The notes beneath the pieces are model-generated. The model searched no databases, was not told the DNA's origin, and saw nothing but the letters and a program-made list of their open reading frames with translations. The translations under genes and the position numbers were made by a program. Source: Mycolicibacterium diernhoferi (GTDB lineage Bacteria; Actinomycetota; Actinomycetes; Mycobacteriales; Mycobacteriaceae). From it: a DNA stretch of 64,000 nt. Below, piece after piece: positions 8,711 to 15,775 of this stretch (position 1 is its first letter; every line of letters begins with the position of its first letter). The stretch is taken from positions 62,001 through 126,000 of the forward strand of contig NZ_CP080332.1 of NCBI RefSeq assembly GCF_019456655.1, read 5' to 3'.

Positions 8711-10335
8711 AGCGGCACCGCTCCTGCATAGGAGATTCCGCTCAAGTACGCGAAATCCCGGTCGAATGTTGTGAGATCGTCGAGGTCGAAGTCGGCCAGG
8801 CGGCGGTGTCCACACGCCCGGGCCAGCACCACCATCAAGTCCACGACGGAGCGCAAATAGCGATTCAGTCGCTGGGCGGCTGCCGGCACCGGGAGCCGCG
8901 CGCGCAGCCGCGGGTCTTGAGTGGCGATGCCCGCAGGGCACGCATTGGTATGGCAGGCGCGCATTCCCACGCACCCGATCGCCTGCAGTGCCGCGTTGGA
9001 CAAGGCGATCGCGTCGGCACCCAGTGCCAAGGCCTTGACCATGTCCGCCGGGGTGCGGATGCCACCGGTGATCACCAACGTGACGTGATCGGCGTCGGAC
9101 CGGTCCAGGTGTCGCCGGGCCCGTGCCAGCGCCGGGATGGTGGGTACGGAGATGTTGTCACGGAAGATCGTCGGTGTGGCTCCGGTCCCGCCACCACGGC
9201 CGTCGAGGATCAGGTAGTCCACGCCGATCTCCAGCGCGGCATCGATGTCCTGCTCGATGTGCTGTGCGCTCATCTTGTATCCGACCGGAATTCCGCCGGA
9301 CTCGTCACGCACCCGCGCGGCGAAATCCTTGAACTGTGCCAGGGTCTCCCACTCCGGGAACCGAGCCGGTGAGATGGCCGGCGTCCCCGGGACCAATCCC
9401 CGAACCTCGGCGATGCGTTCCACCACCTTATTTCCGGGCAGGTGTCCACCGGTGCCGGTCTTGGCGCCTTGCCCGCCTTTGAAGTGAAATGCCTGCACCT
9501 TGGGCAGATGCTCGAAGCTCCATCCGAACCGGCCGGAGGCCAGTTCGTAGAAGTATCTGGAGTTCAGCTGTTGTTCTTCGGGAAGCATGCCGCCCTCACC
9601 CGAGCAGATTCCGGTGCCGGCCAGTTCGGCTCCGGCGGCAAGTGCGGTCTTGGCTTCTTGGGACAGCGCGCCGAAGCTCATATCGCTGATGAACAGCGGG
9701 ATGTCGAGGGTCAGTGGTCGCCTGGCCCCGGGGCCGATCACGGTTTCGGTGCTGACCGGTTCGTCGTCCAACAGCGGCAGCCGACGCAGTTGGGCGGGCA
9801 ACAACTGGATCGAATCCCAAGAAGGGAGCCGATTGCGCGGAACTCCCATCGCGTCCACCGGGCCGTCGGGACCCACTCGGCTGAGCCCATGTGCGGCGAA
9901 TTCGTGAATCTGCGTGACGAAGGGTTCTTCGGACGTATCGGTGGGCGTGATCCAGGCGCCTTGATAGCCATCGTCGCCAGACGGTCGCGGGTTCGACGCG
10001 GCGAACGCGAACACTGCCGATTCGTCAACGTAGACTTCGCCGTCGGTCACCCAGGCGGGGAACATGGTGAGCGCCACCGACGGATTGACCGGCGCGATAC
10101 CGGTTTTCGTGTCATACCGCCACCCGTGGAGATCACATATCAAAGCGTCGCCCTCGATATGCCCGTCCGCCAATCGCGCGCCACGATGCGCGCAACGCCC
10201 GTGCAGCGCTGAGATGTCATTGCCCGAGCGGATCAGGACCAGGTCCACTCCCGCGACTTCAACCCCGTACGGTGCTCCCTCGGGTATGTCCGCCAGCGCT
10301 GCCGCGTGTACGGCTTTTCTCACCACCGCGCTCAC
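8707..10335 (-). CDS. Rieske ferredoxin-FMN/3Fe-4S glutamate synthase-like fusion
   Basis: A 542-residue fusion. Residues about 10-105 are a Rieske domain with Cys48-x-His50 and Cys67-x2-His70. The rest is the FMN-binding barrel of the GltB central domain: LFISDMSFGALSQEAKTAL, the GEGGM loop, FHFKGGQGAKTGTGGHLPG, GYKMSAQ, DGRGGGTGATP and VITGGIRTPADMVKALALGADA. The C-x5-C-x4-C motif of the [3Fe-4S] cluster (CVGMRACHTNAC) is kept. The glutaminase domain of true GltB is absent, so ordinary glutamate synthase activity is unlikely. GTG 10335 is supported by GAGGA about 10 bases upstream and by overlap with a 23-codon ORF. It probably couples flavin chemistry to Rieske electron transfer together with the next gene. 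Confidence 0.9.
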   Translation of the reverse strand: MSAVVRKAVHAAALADIPEGAPYGVEVAGVDLVLIRSGNDISALHGRCAHRGARLADGHIEGDALICDLHGWRYDTKTGIAPVNPSVALTMFPAWVTDGEVYVDESAVFAFAASNPRPSGDDGYQGAWITPTDTSEEPFVTQIHEFAAHGLSRVGPDGPVDAMGVPRNRLPSWDSIQLLPAQLRRLPLLDDEPVSTETVIGPGARRPLTLDIPLFISDMSFGALSQEAKTALAAGAELAGTGICSGEGGMLPEEQQLNSRYFYELASGRFGWSFEHLPKVQAFHFKGGQGAKTGTGGHLPGNKVVERIAEVRGLVPGTPAISPARFPEWETLAQFKDFAARVRDESGGIPVGYKMSAQHIEQDIDAALEIGVDYLILDGRGGGTGATPTIFRDNISVPTIPALARARRHLDRSDADHVTLVITGGIRTPADMVKALALGADAIALSNAALQAIGCVGMRACHTNACPAGIATQDPRLRARLPVPAAAQRLNRYLRSVVDLMVVLARACGHRRLADFDLDDLTTFDRDFAYLSGISYAGAVPL

Positions 10336-10403
10336 CGACCCGCATCCTCAGGTCCGCTTGATGGCTTGCCGGCCCAGGACCGGTCGTGGTTCACGGCGTG
10401 CAT
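10332..10403 (-). CDS. 23-residue small ORF coupled to the Rieske-FMN gene
   Basis: ATG 10403 has a good GGAG Shine-Dalgarno 7 bases upstream and opens 23 codons, MHAVNHDRSWAGKP then SSGPEDAGR. The stop TGA overlaps the GTG start of the Rieske-FMN gene as GTGA. It lies in the 130-base gap after the sigma-factor gene. The peptide is hydrophilic, without cysteines or a membrane segment, so it does not look like a ZAS anti-sigma factor. It may be a leader or coupling ORF. Too short for codon statistics; the support is the ribosome site and the overlap. Confidence 0.4.
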   Translation of the reverse strand: MHAVNHDRSWAGKPSSGPEDAGR

Positions 10404-10465
10404 CGATCTTCTCCGGTGTTGGTGCGGTGGAATGAGCGCGAAGGCGTGTTCGAGGCTGCTGTCGC

Positions 10466-11122
10466 TCAAGTCAGAGCCGGCGCCAGGTTACGCCGGCGAT
10501 GTCGGACCGTGGTCTCGGCGCCGGATGTGCTTGACGCCAGGAGGTATCCGCGTTCAGCGGCGAGCTCGGCGAGCAGAACCCGTAGCCGTGCTCTGCCGCG
10601 ATGAATTCGCGACATGACCGTGCCCGGCGGGGTTCCCATGATTTCGCAGATCTCTTTGTGGGGGAGGTTCTCGACATCGGCGTAGTACACCGCCATCCGA
10701 AACACCTCGGGCAATGCGTCCAAGGCCGCTTTGATGTCGTTGTCGGGTAGGGACTCCAAGACGATGAGTTCCGCGGAGCGCAGTGCTCTCGGTGACCGTT
10801 CGGCGTCGGCGGCCAGCTGCCGGTCGGGGAGCGAGCTCGTGAGGGTCTCCGCGGGCCGGCGTATCCGCTTGCGGTAAGCACTGATGTGCGCATTGGTCTG
10901 AATTCGAAGGAGCCACCCCATGAGATTCGTTCCGGGCTGGTAGCTCCGAAACCCTGCGTATGCCTTGATCATCGTCTCTTGCACCAGGTCTTCAGCGTCG
11001 GCGCGCTGCAGGGTCATCCGCATCGCCGCGGCGAAGAGCCCGTCCAAAAGGGGGATCACCTCGGTCTCGAAACGGGAGCCCAGTTCGTCGTCGGTGTCGT
11101 CGCGTCGATCAGGCATGCTCAT
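10466..11122 (-). CDS. ECF RNA polymerase sigma factor, SigH/SigR-like
   Basis: A 218-residue ECF sigma factor. Region 2 (about residues 35-90) reads [18 protein letters not shown] then [11 protein letters not shown], which binds core polymerase and the -10 element. Region 4 (about 145-195) reads [20 protein letters not shown] then [15 protein letters not shown], the -35 reading helix. Both are close to SigH/SigR, the disulfide- and heat-stress class. ATG 11122 is chosen because AGGA lies 8 bases upstream; ATG 11143 would add seven residues. No HxxxCxxC anti-sigma gene follows, unlike the usual sigH-rshA arrangement. Instead the Rieske fusion genes follow. The palindromic promoter at 11320-11363 points at this gene. 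The C-terminal tail after region 4 is Arg-rich and unusual. Confidence 0.88.
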   Translation of the reverse strand: MSMPDRRDDTDDELGSRFETEVIPLLDGLFAAAMRMTLQRADAEDLVQETMIKAYAGFRSYQPGTNLMGWLLRIQTNAHISAYRKRIRRPAETLTSSLPDRQLAADAERSPRALRSAELIVLESLPDNDIKAALDALPEVFRMAVYYADVENLPHKEICEIMGTPPGTVMSRIHRGRARLRVLLAELAAERGYLLASSTSGAETTVRHRRRNLAPALT

Positions 11123-11177
11123 GGCAGTGTTCCTAGGCTTCATCGGATGACGTCAGCTCCGCGCCATGGGCGAGAAA

Positions 11178-11297
11178 CTATGTCTCCCAACTGGTTTCGG
11201 TTATGGGTATAACGGCGTCATCGAGGTCGGTGGCACGCGGATCTCCCTTGTCGGGCATCGGGCGCTCAGGAGCAGGCGACTCCGCGAGGGACTGCAT
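11178..11297 (-). CDS. Possible 39-residue leader ORF upstream of the sigma gene
   Basis: ATG 11297 opens 39 codons (MQSLAESPAPERPMPDKG, then an acidic stretch ending ITETSWET), starting about 16 bases after the transcription start predicted from the palindromic promoter and ending 55 bases before the sigma gene. No Shine-Dalgarno is evident. The protein is acidic and hydrophilic. It could be a small protein or chance reading of a long 5' leader; chance is not excluded. Confidence 0.25.
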   Translation of the reverse strand: MQSLAESPAPERPMPDKGDPRATDLDDAVIPITETSWET

Positions 11298-11319
11298 GTT
11301 CTGAAATGGGGCAAACAAC

Positions 11320-11363
11320 ACGATACGAAACGACCCGTCTCGTGTCAAGACGGGGCGTTTCGT
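11320..11363 (-). promoter_or_regulatory. Palindromic operator with embedded promoter (copy 2)
   Basis: Arms ACGAAACGACCCGTCT (11325-11340) and AGACGGGGCGTTTCGT (11348-11363) pair over 16 bases with one mismatch around a 7-base spacer. Read on the minus strand, TTGACA (11348-11343) and TATCGT (11325-11320) are 17 bases apart and point at the sigma-factor gene. The plus-strand esterase gene starts 80 bases away on the other side, so one regulator could control both. Core and spacer match copies 1 and 3. Confidence 0.75.
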
Positions 11364-11443
11364 CTTGTGGGGATGTGGTCCGCTGAGCATCCAGTGCCAA
11401 GAGTCGGGCATTGGGGCGTGAACTAAACCGAGGAGCGGCGGCG

Positions 11444-12448
11444 TTGACCCCCTCGATGTCAACTACCAGCACTGGCGAGACACACCGCCGCCGACCTCGG
11501 GTGAAGCATCGGCGCAGACGTGCCGTCGCGGCCCTCGCGCTGGCGATGACCATGGCGCTGACGAGCGCGACAGCCGCCGTCCAGTTCGGCGCGCCGTGGC
11601 AGATGGGCGCCGGGGATCGCAATCATGTGTTCGTCGGCGACGGCGGGTATCAGCGCTACCAGGTGCACGTCCCGCCCCGCCACGACGGGGCCTCCGCGCT
11701 ACCGGTGGTCATGGCGATACACGGTTGCGGGATGACCGGATTCGGGTGGAACTCGATGAAAGCGACCACCCAGTTCAACCGCCTGGCCGACCGCGAAGGG
11801 TTCATCGTCGTGTATCCGACACAGCGACTGCTCCGCAGCGCGGTCAACTGCTGGAATTCGACCGAGCCGCGTGAACAACATCGCGGCAGTGGGGAGCCCG
11901 CACTGTTGGCCGGTGTCGCGCGACAGGTCGTCGAGGATTACGGCGCCGACCCGCGCCGGGTCCATGTCGTGGGCGCGTCCTCCGGGGCGGGTGCCGCCGT
12001 CATTCTCGCAGCCACCTACCCCGATGTATTCGCGACGGTCACGTCCGTCGCGGGCGGTGAGTACGGGTTGAATCAGGTGCGCCCGGACGATCCGGGCGCG
12101 ACGCCGCCGGAGTACACCGCGCGTCAGGCGTGGGTCCCGCCACTGGTCGCCAATCGCCTTGTCGCGCACTGGACCGCGGTGCACGATCTGGTCGACGACG
12201 GTCTGCTCAATGACAGCCTGGCTGTGGCGGAAGAAACGCACCACGTGCCGGCCGCATCCGGCGGCCACGCGTACACCCGGACCACCCGCACGGCGGCAGG
12301 GGGTGCGATGGTCATCGAGTCGTATCTCGTCGACGGCATGGGGCATGCCTGGCCCGGGCCTTTCGGGAGCGGCATGTTCACCGACGAAGCAGGGCCCGAC
12401 GCAAGCGCTCTCGCTTGGGATTTCGCGAGCCGATATGCACTCTCCTGA
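11444..12448 (+). CDS. Secreted PHB-depolymerase/LpqC-type esterase
   Basis: A 334-residue exported alpha/beta hydrolase. An Arg-rich n-region (HRRRPRVKHRRRRAV) and hydrophobic core ending TSATAA form a signal peptide. The mature part has AIHGCGMTGFGW (oxyanion loop), the nucleophile motif VVGASSGAGAAV, and the histidine in DGMGHAWPGP, as in poly(3-hydroxybutyrate) depolymerase and feruloyl-esterase type enzymes. TTG 11444 is favoured because AGGAG lies 8 bases before it; ATG 11456 is the alternative. It is divergent from the sigma-factor gene across operator copy 2. A role in hydrolysing extracellular esters or polyesters is likely; the exact substrate cannot be told. Confidence 0.85.
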   Translation: MTPSMSTTSTGETHRRRPRVKHRRRRAVAALALAMTMALTSATAAVQFGAPWQMGAGDRNHVFVGDGGYQRYQVHVPPRHDGASALPVVMAIHGCGMTGFGWNSMKATTQFNRLADREGFIVVYPTQRLLRSAVNCWNSTEPREQHRGSGEPALLAGVARQVVEDYGADPRRVHVVGASSGAGAAVILAATYPDVFATVTSVAGGEYGLNQVRPDDPGATPPEYTARQAWVPPLVANRLVAHWTAVHDLVDDGLLNDSLAVAEETHHVPAASGGHAYTRTTRTAAGGAMVIESYLVDGMGHAWPGPFGSGMFTDEAGPDASALAWDFASRYALS

Positions 12449-12474
12449 ACCCTGACGACACAAAACACCCCGAG

Positions 12475-12513
12475 ACGTACCGTCTTGACGCGAGACGATA
12501 CGGGTCGTATTGT
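12475..12513 (+). promoter_or_regulatory. Palindromic operator with embedded promoter (copy 3)
   Basis: Arms ACGTACCGTCT and AGACGATACGG match at 9 of 11 positions around the same spacer TGACGCG as copy 1 (12475-12503). TTGACG (12485-12490) and TATTGT (12508-12513) are 17 bases apart. The transcript would start at or next to ATG 12521, seven bases after the -10 box, as in leaderless mycobacterial mRNAs. Confidence 0.72.
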
Positions 12514-12520
12514 TCGTGCA

Positions 12521-12751
12521 ATGTCCACGGGCGGGCAGCACCGCGTCGCCGCCCGCGTTTCCCCATCAGAAGCCAGAACTCGCTGCGGAACAAGCTTTTG
12601 CGGCACAGAATCGGAGACTTCGATGTCCGCACTGAGAGGTAAGACCGCACTCGTCATCGGAGCCACATCGGGCATCGGCCTCGCCGCGGCCCGCGCGCTC
12701 GCCGAGGAAGGCGCCTACGTGTTTGTCGACGGCGGGAGCAGCCAGTTCTGA
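12521..12751 (+). pseudogene. SDR remnant: N- and C-termini joined by an internal deletion
   Basis: From ATG 12623 (GGAGACTTCG upstream) the frame reads MSALRGKTALVIGATSGIGL then AAARALAEEGAYVF, the first beta-alpha-beta unit of a short-chain dehydrogenase, and passes directly in frame into VDGGSSQF and a stop. VDGG followed by a hydrophobic end is the usual C-terminus of classical SDRs. About 200 central codons, including the catalytic Ser-Tyr-Lys, are missing. The promoter (copy 3) and ribosome site are intact, and the stop overlaps the next start (TGATG). In the same frame ATG 12521 would give a 76-residue leaderless product. The remnant cannot be an active dehydrogenase; it may still serve translational coupling. 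Confidence 0.75.
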
Positions 12752-14322
12752 TGCCAACGAAACGATCGGCGCTTCCGAAGACGAGCGGCGGCGCGAAGAC
12801 CCTTACTCCTGTGGTTCTCGCAGCGGCGATCACGATGGCGGGCTGCTCACCAGATGGATCGGCCGTCCACTCGTCATTTGACCTGGACCGGTTCTACTCA
12901 CAACAGATCGCCTGGGAGTCCTGCGAGAGCTACACCAATACCTCCATCGAAACCGCAGTCTTCGCCCTGGCGCCGACCATGGAGTGCGGGCACCTGAAAG
13001 TCCCGCTGAATTACCAAGAACCGCAGGGGAAGACGGCACTTGTCGCGGTCGCGCGAGTGCCGGCCCGCGGCCAGTCCATCGGCTCGTTGGTGATCAACCC
13101 CGGTGGGCCCGGCGGTTCCGGATTGTTCGCCACCGCGGCCACGGCACTGGCGCTTCCGGACGGTCGCCTGACCGAGAACTTCGACCTGGTCGGCTTCGAT
13201 CCGCGTGGGGTCGGCAGCTCGGAACCTGCCATCGAATGTTTCACCGACGCCGAAGCTGATCGAGGTGACTTCATGCTGAGCACCCAGGGCACCACGCAGC
13301 AATGGACAGAACAGGATACGAAGGGCTTTGTCGATCGGTGCGCGGAACGTTCGGGCGGGATCGAGGTGTTGACCAGCGTCGGCACCCGCGATGCGGCGCG
13401 TGACATCGACGTCCTGCGGGCCGTGCTTGGTGATGAGAAGCTGACCTTCCTGGGGCAGAGTTACGGAACGAGGCTGGGCGCGGTGTACGCCGAGCAGTTC
13501 CCGCAGAACGTGCGCGCGATGCTGCTCGACGGCGCCATCGATTCGACCCAGGGCACTGTCGAGCGTCGGATCGGCGCGTACGCGGGGTTCCAGCGCTCCT
13601 TCGAGCAGATGGCCGCATACTGCGCCACCGAGACCGACTGTCCGCTGGGCGACGACCCGGCCCGTGCAACCGAGCAGTTCCAGCAGATCGTGCGTCCGCT
13701 CTACGGACAGCCGGTGCCGGCGTTGAGCTCCGATCTCGGGTTCGACGAGGCGATCGGCGGGGTGATCTCCGGTCTCTACAGCGAAGCGGCGTGGCCACGA
13801 ATTATCAAGGGCATAAGCCAGTTACAGCAGGGCCGCGGCGATGAACTGCTGCAGTTGAGTTACGACTTCTCGCTCCGCGACACCGAGGGACGCTGGCCCA
13901 ACTTCGTCGAGGCGCTCTATGCCATCAACTGTATGGACGAGGAAAGGCTCACCGAGGAGCAGGGCAATGCGCTGCGTACCCGGATATTCGAGGACGCACC
14001 GTTCATGGATCCCGGAGTCGCGCTCACCGGCGCACGGGACGGCTGCGAACAGTGGCCGGTCGAGCCGACGCTGGGCATCCCGTACGCGACCGACATCGTG
14101 GGACTACCGCCCACACTGGTCGTATCGATCACCGGCGACCCCACAACCCCACATGCCGGCGGCCTCGCGCTGGCCGAAACGCTGGGCAGCACCTTGCTCA
14201 CCGTGGAGGGCGAAGGGCACACCATCGTCATGGCCGGAACCAATCAGTGCGTCAACGAGATAGCCGCCGACTACCTGATCGACCTCACGCTGCCGCCGGC
14301 CGGGGCGTCCTGCGAACTGTGA
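12751..14322 (+). CDS. Alpha/beta hydrolase lipoprotein, tripeptidyl-aminopeptidase-like
   Basis: A 523-residue exported hydrolase. Lipobox ITMAGC places the lipidated cysteine at residue 32. The oxyanion region NPGGPGGSG (116-124), the nucleophile elbow GQSYG (Ser237), the TAP-like C-terminal domain and the histidine in GEGHTIV (near residue 485) match the tripeptidyl aminopeptidase/CaeA (Hip1) family of actinobacteria. Cysteine-rich segments suggest disulfides outside the cell. ATG 12751 overlaps the stop of the SDR remnant (TGATG), so expression probably comes from promoter copy 3. Likely role: cell-wall-associated peptide or ester hydrolysis. Confidence 0.87.
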   Translation: MPTKRSALPKTSGGAKTLTPVVLAAAITMAGCSPDGSAVHSSFDLDRFYSQQIAWESCESYTNTSIETAVFALAPTMECGHLKVPLNYQEPQGKTALVAVARVPARGQSIGSLVINPGGPGGSGLFATAATALALPDGRLTENFDLVGFDPRGVGSSEPAIECFTDAEADRGDFMLSTQGTTQQWTEQDTKGFVDRCAERSGGIEVLTSVGTRDAARDIDVLRAVLGDEKLTFLGQSYGTRLGAVYAEQFPQNVRAMLLDGAIDSTQGTVERRIGAYAGFQRSFEQMAAYCATETDCPLGDDPARATEQFQQIVRPLYGQPVPALSSDLGFDEAIGGVISGLYSEAAWPRIIKGISQLQQGRGDELLQLSYDFSLRDTEGRWPNFVEALYAINCMDEERLTEEQGNALRTRIFEDAPFMDPGVALTGARDGCEQWPVEPTLGIPYATDIVGLPPTLVVSITGDPTTPHAGGLALAETLGSTLLTVEGEGHTIVMAGTNQCVNEIAADYLIDLTLPPAGASCEL

Positions 14323-14360
14323 GGCCGTTCGGCCGTCCGGCTCGACGCATTCATCAAGAC

Positions 14361-15065
14361 TCAGCCGAGCGATCCAAGCCCCGGCGTCGGCAACTGTCGT
14401 TTGACAACCGGGTCGAGGATTTCGATCTCGCCGGCTTCGAGACCGTCGAGCGCCAAGCGGACCAGATCGGCCGGGTCCATCACGGCGCCGTCCTCGAATG
14501 TGATTCCGTGGCGTTCTGCGAAGTCGAAGAGGGTCTGGGTGCCCACCAGGCCGGGCACCAGTGCAGCAACCTGAGTTCCCTGCGCGGCCAGTTCGAGTCG
14601 CACGCCGTTGGTGAGCCCCCACTGCGCGGACTTCGCGGCGGCGTAGGCCGTGTTGCCGTCGACGGTGGCCCATGCCGCCGCCGAGAGCACGTTGAGGATG
14701 GCCCCGCCGCCGTTGCGCGCGAGGATGGGTGCGAATGCCCGGATCATGGCGAGGGTGCCGTAGTAGTTCGAATCCATGGTCGACCGGATCGCGTTCAGGT
14801 CCCCGGTCACCAGGTTGCCGCCCGCGGTGTCGGCGGCATTGTTGATCAGCACGTCCACGTCTCCGGCCAACGCGGCGACCGCATCGACCGATGACTGGTC
14901 GGTGATGTCGAGGCGCAGCACCTCCGCGCCGGGAATGCGCACCAGTTCGGGACGACGTGCCGTGGCGTAGACCTTGGCCCCGCGTCGGATCAGGTCCACG
15001 CCGAACTGATGGCCGATCCCGCGGTTCGATCCGGTCACCAGGGCGGTGGCTCCATAGAGCTTCAT
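14361..15065 (-). CDS. Short-chain dehydrogenase/reductase
   Basis: A 234-residue classical SDR. It has the nucleotide-binding GSNRGIGHQ motif near the N-terminus, the structural NNAAD segment, a catalytic serine in LSAAAWAT and the Tyr-x3-Lys pair in AYAAAKSAQWG. Asp at the end of beta-2 is not seen and Arg follows, so NADP(H) is the more likely cofactor. It is divergent from a TetR gene at 15176; the 110-base gap holds two TetR-type palindromes, so substrate-induced expression is likely. The substrate is unknown. Confidence 0.88.
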   Translation of the reverse strand: MKLYGATALVTGSNRGIGHQFGVDLIRRGAKVYATARRPELVRIPGAEVLRLDITDQSSVDAVAALAGDVDVLINNAADTAGGNLVTGDLNAIRSTMDSNYYGTLAMIRAFAPILARNGGGAILNVLSAAAWATVDGNTAYAAAKSAQWGLTNGVRLELAAQGTQVAALVPGLVGTQTLFDFAERHGITFEDGAVMDPADLVRLALDGLEAGEIEILDPVVKRQLPTPGLGSLG

Positions 15066-15100
15066 TTGTCTCCCAGGGTCTTTCGCACACCTAAACTAAT

Positions 15101-15157
15101 ATGACCGATTGGTCATGTTGATCTGACCAGGCTCGCACAACATGACCAATCGGTCAA
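15101..15157. promoter_or_regulatory. Paired TetR operators between SDR and TetR genes
   Basis: ATGACCGATTGGTCAT (15101-15116) and ATGACCAATCGGTCAA (15142-15157) are the same near-palindrome in opposite orientations, 41 bases apart. They flank both divergent promoters. The likely regulator is the TetR protein starting at 15176. A CTAAACTAATATGAC segment in front gives an AT-rich -10 candidate for the SDR gene. Confidence 0.7.
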
Positions 15158-15175
15158 CTTGGTACTCTCGAGCCC

Positions 15176-15775
15176 GTGACCACCACCCGGCCGATCCGCG
15201 CGGACGCCGCACGCAACCGCGCCTTGTTGCTGGCCGCGGCCGAGGATGAGTTCGCCGAACGGGGTCCGTCGGCCTCGGTGGCCGACATCGCCCGCCGAGC
15301 CGGGGTGGCGAAGGGCACGGTGTTCCGTCACTTCCCGACGAAGGAAGACCTGATCGCCTCCATCGTCTGCGGGCATATCGCAGCGCTCGCAGACGCCGCA
15401 GGGCGGCTTGCCGACTCGCCGGACGCCGGTGCGGCGCTGCTGGAGTTCCTGACCATCGCTGCCGACCAGCGTCAGCGCCACGATCTGACTTTCCTGCAGT
15501 CCGCCAGCGACGGCGACCCCCGGGTGACCGAGGCTCGCGATGCGCTGCACGCGAACCTCGAAACGCTGGTTGACCGTGCCCGCGCCTCGGGCGCGATTCG
15601 TGCCGACATCACCGAGGCCGATGTCTTCCTGATGATGTGCGCACCGATTCACATCGTCGAAAACCTCGCGGCCCCAACGCCACTGCTCTGGCAGCGCTAT
15701 CTGGCGATCATCTTCGACGGGTTACGGCCCGACGGGGCGCATCCGTTGCCGCAACCGGCTCCCGTCATGCCGTGA
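15176..15775 (+). CDS. TetR-family regulator of the divergent SDR gene
   Basis: A 199-residue regulator starting at GTG 15176. The N-terminal HTH (about residues 12-58) includes SVADIARRAGVAKGTVF and RHFPTKEDL. The C-terminal domain has an IRADITEADVFLMM segment of the TetR_C_SACE-like class seen in regulators paired with small oxidoreductases. The two palindromes at 15101-15157 lie directly upstream. The last 11 bases overlap the end of the convergent MFS gene. Confidence 0.87.
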   Translation: MTTTRPIRADAARNRALLLAAAEDEFAERGPSASVADIARRAGVAKGTVFRHFPTKEDLIASIVCGHIAALADAAGRLADSPDAGAALLEFLTIAADQRQRHDLTFLQSASDGDPRVTEARDALHANLETLVDRARASGAIRADITEADVFLMMCAPIHIVENLAAPTPLLWQRYLAIIFDGLRPDGAHPLPQPAPVMP

